This document shows positions 57,902 through 64,000 of a DNA stretch of 64,000 nucleotides, in pieces. The position numbers and the translations under genes were made by a program. The notes beneath the pieces were generated by a model that was not told the origin of the DNA, made no database searches, and was given only the letters and a program-made list of their open reading frames with translations. Numbering within the stretch: the stretch's first letter is position 1; every line of letters begins with the position of its first letter. The DNA is taken from assembly GCA_963816795.1 (NCBI GenBank), contig CAWFLT010000001.1:124001-188000 (forward strand), written 5' to 3'. The stretch comes from CAWFLT01 sp963816795 (lineage in GTDB: Bacteria; Acidobacteriota; Vicinamibacteria; Vicinamibacterales; SCN-69-37).

Positions 57902-58139
57902 CAGTGGCCGACAAGCCGTGTCTCAACCGCCGCGTTAGCCGTCGACTCGAGGCTCTGGAAGGCTGGCACGGAGGCGCGGTTTCCGCGGCCGCTTCGCCGG
58001 CGGCGCGAGGTCGGCAACGGACGTGACGACAGCGGAGCTGGCCGAGAAGCCGCGCTGCACCAGCCAATCGCAGCACGCTCATAGACGGCTGAAACACCTT
58101 TCATTGGACGCCGTCGACGCCCGGCGATAGCATGCGGCC

Positions 58140-58679
58140 ATGGAGCAGTCGACCACCATCGATCCACGATTCCCGGTAGGCAAGTTCACGCGAGCGGCGT
58201 CGCTGACACCAGCCGATCGCCAGGTCTGCATCGCTGAGCTTTCGCAGCTTCCTGCCAACATCAACGCCGCCACCCGCGGCCTGACGCCGGAACAGCTCGA
58301 CACGCCGTATCGCGACGGCGGCTGGACGGTCCGGCAGGTCGTGCATCACGTCGCCGACAGTCACATGAACGCGTTCGTCCGGATGCGGCTGGGCGCCACG
58401 GAGGACAACCCGCCCGCCAAGGTGTACGACGAAAAGATCTGGGCCGAGCAGGCGGACTCGCGTACGGCGCCGATCGAATGTTCGCTCGCGCTCCTCGACG
58501 GCCTGCATCAGCGTTGGACGTTGTGGCTCGGCGCGCTGCCGGCCGCGACGTTCGATCGCACCGTGATGCACTCGGAAAAGGGGCCGATGACGCTGGACAC
58601 GCTCCTGCAGCTGTACGCCTGGCACTCGCGACATCACGTCGCGCATATCACCTCACTCAGGAGCCGCCACGGCTGGTAG
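58140..58679 (+). CDS. DinB-fold protein, YfiT/bacillithiol-transferase family
   Basis: 179 residues. Typical features are DPRFPVGKF at the N-terminus, the metal-site helices WTVRQVVHHVADSHMNAFVR (His about 70 and 75) and YAWHSRHHVAHI (His about 161-169), and a four-helix DinB fold. The closest named relative is Bacillus YfiT/BstA, a metal-dependent thiol transferase, and many genomes annotate it as bacillithiol transferase. Whether this organism makes bacillithiol is not shown here. Cytoplasmic, single gene. A hairpin GCCCCGC-AGGAA-GCGGGGC starts at its stop codon. Confidence 0.9.
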   Translation: MEQSTTIDPRFPVGKFTRAASLTPADRQVCIAELSQLPANINAATRGLTPEQLDTPYRDGGWTVRQVVHHVADSHMNAFVRMRLGATEDNPPAKVYDEKIWAEQADSRTAPIECSLALLDGLHQRWTLWLGALPAATFDRTVMHSEKGPMTLDTLLQLYAWHSRHHVAHITSLRSRHGW

Positions 58680-59074
58680 CCCCGCAGGAAGCGGGGCGCC
58701 GCGAAGTGGCATGGCGCGGAGACACAGCCGATCGAGTGCCGCCCGGGTGCTGATGCGGCTGGGGACTGGCGCGGCTCCGGCCTCAGACGGCTTGCGTCAC
58801 TCGTGAGTGGCGGCTGACCCAGCGGACCCGGATGCATCGCTCCGACCGGCCCCGTTGACGTGATCAGCGGCTTCTCCGACGCAGCAGGCCTCTCTGCCGA
58901 GCTGCCACCTCTTCCCGACGGCCACGACTGCGCGCCGCAGCCATGCCGACTTCCCCCCTAGCAAGGCCGATGCCGTGCGAAATGTTTGGCAAACCTCGAA
59001 GCACGCTGCTCGAGCCTGCGGACTTCTTCCCGTCGATGGGGAATCTTTCGTGCGCTCGCACCGATAATCTCTTG
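58679..59074. other. Intergenic, no supported gene
   Basis: Begins with a perfect 7-bp hairpin (GCCCCGC / GCGGGGC, 58679-58697) that may end transcription of the upstream gene, though no T-run follows. The remaining 370 nt are of ordinary composition with no recognisable protein. An in-frame extension of the NUDIX gene (58943-59074) is open but reads unlike any family N-terminus and is left out. Confidence 0.5.
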
Positions 59075-59722
59075 ATGGATCTCTCTTCGCTCGAATCGTT
59101 CCTGCGCCAGCGGCTGGGCTCGCCCCTGCCGGGACCCAACGCGCAGTTGCGGTTCGCACCGCAGCCCATCCGGAAGGGTTGGGAGCCCCATCTGGAACCG
59201 GAAGGATCCCGTCAGGCCGCGGCGCTCGTGCTGCTGTATCCGGGACCGGACGGGCCCTCCGTGGCGCTGACCGTCCGCCGCAACGACTTGCCGCATCACC
59301 CTGGACAAGTGAGTCTGCCGGGCGGGCGGATCGATCCGGGAGAACGGCCGGAAGATGCCGCCATGCGCGAGACGTTCGAAGAAATTGGCGTCCCGCCCAC
59401 CGACGTGCGGCTGGTGGGTCCGCTCTCCCCGCTCTGGGTCGTCGTCAGCAATCACGTGGTGCGACCGTTCGTCGCGGTTGCCGATCGTCGTCCGGCGTTC
59501 CAGCTGGCGCCCGGTGAAGTGGCGGCGCTCGTGGAGGCGCCACTCCACGCGCTTCGCGATGCCGGCCGATTGGGGTGGACGCGGCGCGCGCGCGAGGGCG
59601 TCGTGATCAGTTATCCGTTCTTCGAGCTCGCCGGCCATGAGGTGTGGGGCGCGACGGCGATGATTCTCGGAGAGTTTGCCGCGCTGTTTGCGCCGGAGTT
59701 CGGACCGCCGCCGATTTCCTGA
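59075..59722 (+). CDS. NUDIX hydrolase, CoA-pyrophosphatase-like
   Basis: 215 residues from ATG 59075. The NUDIX box is intact: GGRIDPGERPEDAAMRETFEEIGV (positions about 85-108; G-x5-E-x7-R-E-x2-E-E-x-G). Before it lies AALVLLYPGPDG and LTVRRNDLPHHPGQVSLPGG. The segment LPHHPGQVSLPGG with an upstream RQAAALVLL resembles the CoA pyrophosphatase (NudL/PCD1) signature LxxHxGQVxFPGG. Such enzymes cut CoA or oxidised CoA into phosphopantetheine and 3',5'-ADP; other nucleotide substrates are possible. Cytoplasmic. A 54-nt gap separates it from the alpha-2-macroglobulin-like gene. Confidence 0.9.
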   Translation: MDLSSLESFLRQRLGSPLPGPNAQLRFAPQPIRKGWEPHLEPEGSRQAAALVLLYPGPDGPSVALTVRRNDLPHHPGQVSLPGGRIDPGERPEDAAMRETFEEIGVPPTDVRLVGPLSPLWVVVSNHVVRPFVAVADRRPAFQLAPGEVAALVEAPLHALRDAGRLGWTRRAREGVVISYPFFELAGHEVWGATAMILGEFAALFAPEFGPPPIS

Positions 59723-59776
59723 AACCGGTGTCTTAGCTCATACGGGCATTCCTCATGGGCAACGTCAGGAGTCGTC

Positions 59777-62700
59777 ATGCGTCGCGTTCGTCGCGTTCTT
59801 GGAGTGGTCGGCATCTTCATTTCGCTCGCGTCCGCTCTTCTGCTCGCCCAGTCCGCCGTCTTCGCCATCCTGAGCGCCGGTCCAACCGGCGAGATCCGGC
59901 AACTGGAAGAAGCGAACGAGATTCGGATCGTCTTTTCCGAACCGATGGTCGCGCTCGGACGAATTCCGGCGAATCCCACGCCGGCGTGGGTGCGGATCGC
60001 GCCGGCCATCAAAGGACAGTGGCGGTGGTCAGGCACGACGATCCTGATCTTCACGCCCGACCCTGCGACGCCGCTCCACTACGCGACGCGCTATACGGTC
60101 ACGGTCGATGCGACGGCCACTAGCGTCGCCGGCCGGCCGCTGGCGAAGCCGTACCAGTTCTCGTTCACGACACCGACGGTCCGCCTGGAATCGGCGCGCT
60201 GGACGCGCCAGGGCAGCCGCTTCGACACGCCGGTTCAGCTCGCATTGAGCTTCAACCAGCAGGTGCGGGCGGCGGACGTCCTGGCGCACGTGGCCGCACG
60301 CTTCGAGCCGCATCCCGTCGAGCTTCCGGCGTTTGCGCCCGCCGAGCGCGCGTCGCTCGCGTCGTCTGATCCTGAAGGGCTGAAGCGGTTCGACGCCAAG
60401 ATTGCGCTGGCTCGCCAGACGGCCGCCCGGCGTGACCCGGTGACCCTTCGCCTGGCGACCGCGTGGGACCGCAAGCGATTTCCGCCCGGCGACGCGATAG
60501 TCGTGCTCGAGACCGTCGCGGCGCCGCCACCCGGCGCGTTCCTGCACCTGACGATGGATGCGCGGATGCCGAGCCCGGACGGGCCCGCGCTGCCGCCGAC
60601 GGCGCAGACGACCACGGTCGAGCTGCCGAAGCTCTTCTTCGTGACCGGCCCGCGCTGCCGAAGCGAGTGCACGCCGTCGGCGTACAACTTCGTCGCGTTC
60701 ACCGAACAGGCCGACGCGGCGAGCTTTGCGCGCGCGCTCACCGCAACCGACGTCACCGAGTCGGCACAAGGGAAGCCGGTGCCGAAGTCGTCACGAGTGA
60801 TCGAAGCCAATCGCGACACGGGCCCCATGTACAGCGTCGAGGACGCGGGGTTCGATCGCCAGCCGCCGGCGCGCACCTGGGCGCTCCGTCTCGATGCCGG
60901 CTTCACCGCCACTGACGGGCAGACGCTCGGATACCCGTGGCTTGGCTTCGTCGAGAACTGGCACGAGACTGCGTTCACCGGTTTCGGTGACGGCCACGGC
61001 GTGTGGGAAACGAGCGGCGGGACGCGGCTCCCGTTCTACTCGCGCAACCTGCGGACGGTGACCGAGTACGTGCAGAAGCTATCGCTCGCCGACCTGATGC
61101 CGAGCGTGCGTGCGCTCGAGAACATCCAGTTCGCGCTTCTGCCGTTCGGACTCGGCAGCACGCGCCGGCTCGACGTCACGCCAGACGAAATCCAGTCGCA
61201 CGGCCTCGAGTTGAAGTCCTCTCTGTCACCACAAGGCACAGGATTGTTCTGGGCCGCGATGAAAGGCGGCGAGGCGCTGCCGCGCACGAAAATCGTGGAA
61301 CGGACGTGCTCGACGGTGATTCAGGCCACCAATCTCGGCATCACGGTCAAGGACAGCCCGCACTCGACGCTGGTGTTCGTCACGCGCCTCGACAACGGCC
61401 AGCCCGTGCCACGGCGCGCGCGTCACCATCATCAACACCGAGAACAAGCAGCTCTGGCAGGCGACGAGCGACGCGCAGGGCCTGGCCTTGTCGCCGGCCT
61501 TGCCGCTGCGCAAGCCGAACGTGCCGTATCGGTTTTCATTTCTCGTGACCGCCGAGAAAGACGGCGACGTCGCGTACGTCGGCTCGAACTGGAACGAAGG
61601 GATTCAAGCCTGGGACTTCGGCTATTCCTACCAGTTGTGGGAAGCGACGGACGTCCTGCGCGGCTCCATCTTCACGGATCGTGGGGTCTACAAGCCCGGC
61701 GAGCAGGTGCAGGTGAAGGCGATCCTCCGCGCCGACACGTCGAACGGCGTCCGGCTGCTTCCGGCCGGCACCAAAGTCGACGTCATCGTGCGCGACAGCC
61801 GCTCACGTGAAGCGGATCGCCGTACGATCACGATGAACAAATGGTCGAGCGCCGAATGGAACTGGAACCTTCCGGCAGAGGCGACTCTCGGCACCTACTC
61901 GGTGGAAGCGCGGATCCAAGGCACGGCCAAGCGTCAACGGACGGATGTGACGGAAGACGAATTCGACGACGACCCAGACTACCTGCGTCAGGTCAGCGGG
62001 TCGTTTCTGGTCGCCGCCTTTCGCAAACCTGAGTTTCGTGTCGATCCGACATTGAGCGCCGAGCCGGCGATCGCGGGTACGCCGCTGCGAGGCACGGTCA
62101 GCGCGAAGTATCTCTTCGGCGGCACCATGGCGCGCCGGCCCGTGAAGTGGACAATGACCCGCGCGGTGGACCTGAGCGTGCCGGCGGCAGTGACGGAAAA
62201 ATTTCCCGCCGAGCAGTACACCTTTGGCTACGACGCCAACCGGGAAGAGAACCACGTCGCCGGTGAAACCGTCGCGCTCGACGCGACCGGCGCGCTCACG
62301 GTCACGGTTCCGAGCGACCGCCATGTGGACGTTCCGTACCGCTACACCTTCGAAGCCGACGTCGAAGACATCTCGCGTCAGCACATCGCCAATCGCACGA
62401 GTCTGACGGTCGCGCCCGCGCCCTGGTACATCGGCCTGCGGGCATCATCCCGCTTCCCTGACGTCGCGGCTGGCTCGAGCGTCAACGTCGTCGCCGTCGA
62501 TCCCAAAGGCAACGCGGTCGCGGGCGTCAATGTGAAGCTTGTACTCCTTCGCATTCATTGGAACTCGGTGCGCCACGCCGAAGGCAGCGGCTTCTACACG
62601 TGGGATACGGAGCGGATCGAAGTGCCGTCCGGTGAGTGGACGGTGCGCACGGCCGCGGCTCCGTCCACCGTCAAGATCACGATTCCCGAGGGCGGCTACT

Positions 62701-64000
62701 ACGAGCTCGTGGCGACCGCGGCTGACGCCGAGGGCCACCGTACACGGACCGACACGTCCATGTACGCGCTCGGCAAGGGCTACACCGCATGGGAACGCTA
62801 CGACCACAACCGGATCACGCTCGAGCCGGAACGCAAGACGTGGAAGCCGGGCGAACGCGCGCGCATCATGATCCAGTCGCCGTGGGAATCGGCGACGGCG
62901 CTGCTCACGGTCGAGCGTGAAGGCATTCGCCGCGCCGAACGATTTGCGCTGACGTCAACGCACCAGACCGTCGAGGTCCCGATCACCGAAGCGGATATTC
63001 CAAACGTTTATGTCTCGGTGCTGCTCATCCGCGGCCGGACCTCGGCCGATCCCGGGACCGATGGCAGCGACCCGGACAAGCCGGCATTCCGGTTGGGCTA
63101 CGCCGAACTGGAAGTGGCGGATGCCACAAAGCACCTCGCCGTGCAGGTGTCGGCGGATCGCGGCGAGTACCGTCCCGCCAACCGCGCCCGGATCTCGGTC
63201 GCGGTCACGGATGCCGCCGCAAAGCCGGCAGCGAGTGAAGTGACGCTGTGGGCGGTAGATTACGGCATCCTCTCGCTCACCGGCTATCAGCGCGCCGAAC
63301 GTCACCCGCGCGGTGTACCAGCAGAAGGCGTTGCAGGTCATGACGGCCGACAGCCGGCAGCGCATCATCAGCCGGCGCGTACTCACGCCCAAGGGCGGCG
63401 ACGAAGGCGGCGGCGGTGGTCTGGAGAGCGGGGTCCGTCGCGACTTCCGGCCGACCGCGTTCTGGCTCGGCTCGGTCGAGACGGACGCAAGCGGCCGCGC
63501 CACCCGCGAGGTGACGCTGCCGGAAGCGTTGACGACCTACCGCATCATGGCGGTGGCCGGTGACGCTCAATCACGCTTCGGATCGGCGGACACGGAGATC
63601 AAAGTCACGAAACCGGTGACGCTGATCGCCGCGTTCCCGCGGTTTCTGACCCTCGGCGATCGCGCCTCCTTTGGCGCCGTCGTCACCAACACCGCGGCCG
63701 CTGGAGGGGACGCGACCGTCACCATCCGCAGCCTCGATCCAGCCATGCTGCAGTTCGGCAACTCGACGACCGCCACCGTGAAGCTGGCGCGCGGCGCCTC
63801 GGACGCGGTGCGCTTCGACGCGACGGCGCGCGGCGTCGGCAGCGCGCGCGTCCAGATGACCGTGCGGCTCGGCGCGAACACCGACGCCTTCGAGATGGCG
63901 CTGCCGATCGGTGCGCCGGCGCGGCTCGAAACCATGGCGGCGTTCGGCGAGACCTCGGCCAGCTCGACCGAGCGCCTGGCGATGCCAGCCGGCGTGCTGC
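59777..64000 (+). CDS. Alpha-2-macroglobulin-like protein (partial at window end; two apparent +1 frameshifts)
   Basis: At least 1,400 residues; the C-terminus lies outside. ATG 59777 is preceded by AGGAG at good spacing. Signal peptide RVLGVVGIFISLASALLLAQ. Bacterial alpha-2-macroglobulin domains follow: IRIVFSEPMVALG (MG1/BIG-like), FTDRGVYKPGEQVQVKAILR (MG2 hallmark), PEFRVDPTLS, YTFEADVEDISRQ, GYYELVATAADAEGH, RKTWKPGERARIMIQSPWES and PTAFWLGSVETDASGRATRE with LTTYRIMAVAGDA (MG10 region). The thioester motif would lie beyond 64000, so it cannot be judged. Frame moves +1 near 61412 (VP to GARVTIINTE) and near 63291 (GYQ to APNVTRAVYQQ); removing one C each restores homology. Such proteins trap proteases in the periplasm, often with a PbpC partner, which is not visible here. 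Confidence 0.9.

Noticed and set aside
57882..58097. Minus-strand open frame of 71 codons upstream of the second permease gene
   Set aside because: Arg/Ala-rich, no recognisable family, overlaps the likely promoter region.
58943..59074. N-terminal extension of the NUDIX hydrolase
   Set aside because: The extension has no family similarity; ATG 59075 gives the usual length and N-terminus for CoA-pyrophosphatase-like proteins.
479..63300. Programmed +1 ribosomal frameshifting as the explanation of the many frame changes
   Set aside because: The sites share no slippery heptamer, stop codon or structure, and occur in unrelated genes; sequencing insertion errors are simpler. Kept only as a remote option.

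Overview
The window looks like chromosomal DNA of a GC-rich bacterium, most probably an acidobacterium of the Vicinamibacteria type. No taxonomic marker gene is present, so this rests on gene families: VWFA-related secreted proteins of the acidobacterial type, FtsX/MacB-like orphan permeases, Oar-like TonB-dependent receptors with an N-terminal carboxypeptidase-regulatory domain, TPR-tailed serine/threonine kinases and TPR-tailed sulfatase-like proteins. No phage, plasmid, CRISPR or intact transposase gene was seen.

Layout. 0-0.4 kb: a 118-bp tandem repeat, tRNA-Glu(CTC) and a long hairpin. 0.5-3.7 kb: a cytochrome-oxidase maturation operon (cupredoxin-like lipoprotein, ctaA, ctaB, DUF420). 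3.7-8.6 kb (minus): a TPR serine/threonine kinase and a serine hydrolase/NamZ fusion. 8.8-20.3 kb (plus): three tandem TPR-sulfatase-like genes, then VWFA-TPR, beta-propeller and VWFA-TPR genes. 20.3-23.3 kb (minus): TonB-dependent receptor 1. 23.6-27.2 kb: a CsoR-type regulator divergent from an operon of two alpha/beta hydrolases and an acyl-CoA dehydrogenase. 27.4-34.2 kb (plus): VWFA, two TPR-sulfatase-like genes, VWFA. 34.4-40.2 kb (minus): a TMTC-like membrane TPR protein and TonB-dependent receptor 2. 40.5-41.1 kb: a GC-rich 63-66 bp tandem array. 41.1-43.4 kb: DUF1684 lipoprotein, HAD phosphatase and SirB1-like protein in an overlapping operon. 43.4-44.2 kb: three kinds of minisatellite. 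44.2-47.4 kb (minus): type III glutamine synthetase and a ThuA lipoprotein. 47.4-57.8 kb: a 5'-truncated S9 peptidase, a zinc metalloprotease and two convergent FtsX-like permeases, all broken by frameshifts. 58.1-64 kb: a DinB/YfiT-type protein, a NUDIX hydrolase and a large alpha-2-macroglobulin-like gene that runs off the end.

The most distinctive content is the 8.8-40 kb block. It has five membrane-anchored sulfatase-fold proteins with C-terminal TPRs, in two subfamilies. All five carry Thr-Leu-Pro-Ser-His where sulfatases have Cys/Ser-x-Pro-x-Arg. They are interleaved with four secreted VWFA proteins, a TMTC-like TPR membrane enzyme and two outer-membrane receptors. I read it as a candidate envelope-modification locus. 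That is inference only.

Two general cautions. First, many genes carry apparent single-base frameshifts while the protein homology continues in the next frame. Outside the S9 gene I count about 24, of which about 21 are +1 shifts, which suggests consensus insertion errors more than decay. Second, the intergenic DNA is unusually rich in short tandem and inverted repeats, and one inverted-arm element lies in frame inside a coding sequence.
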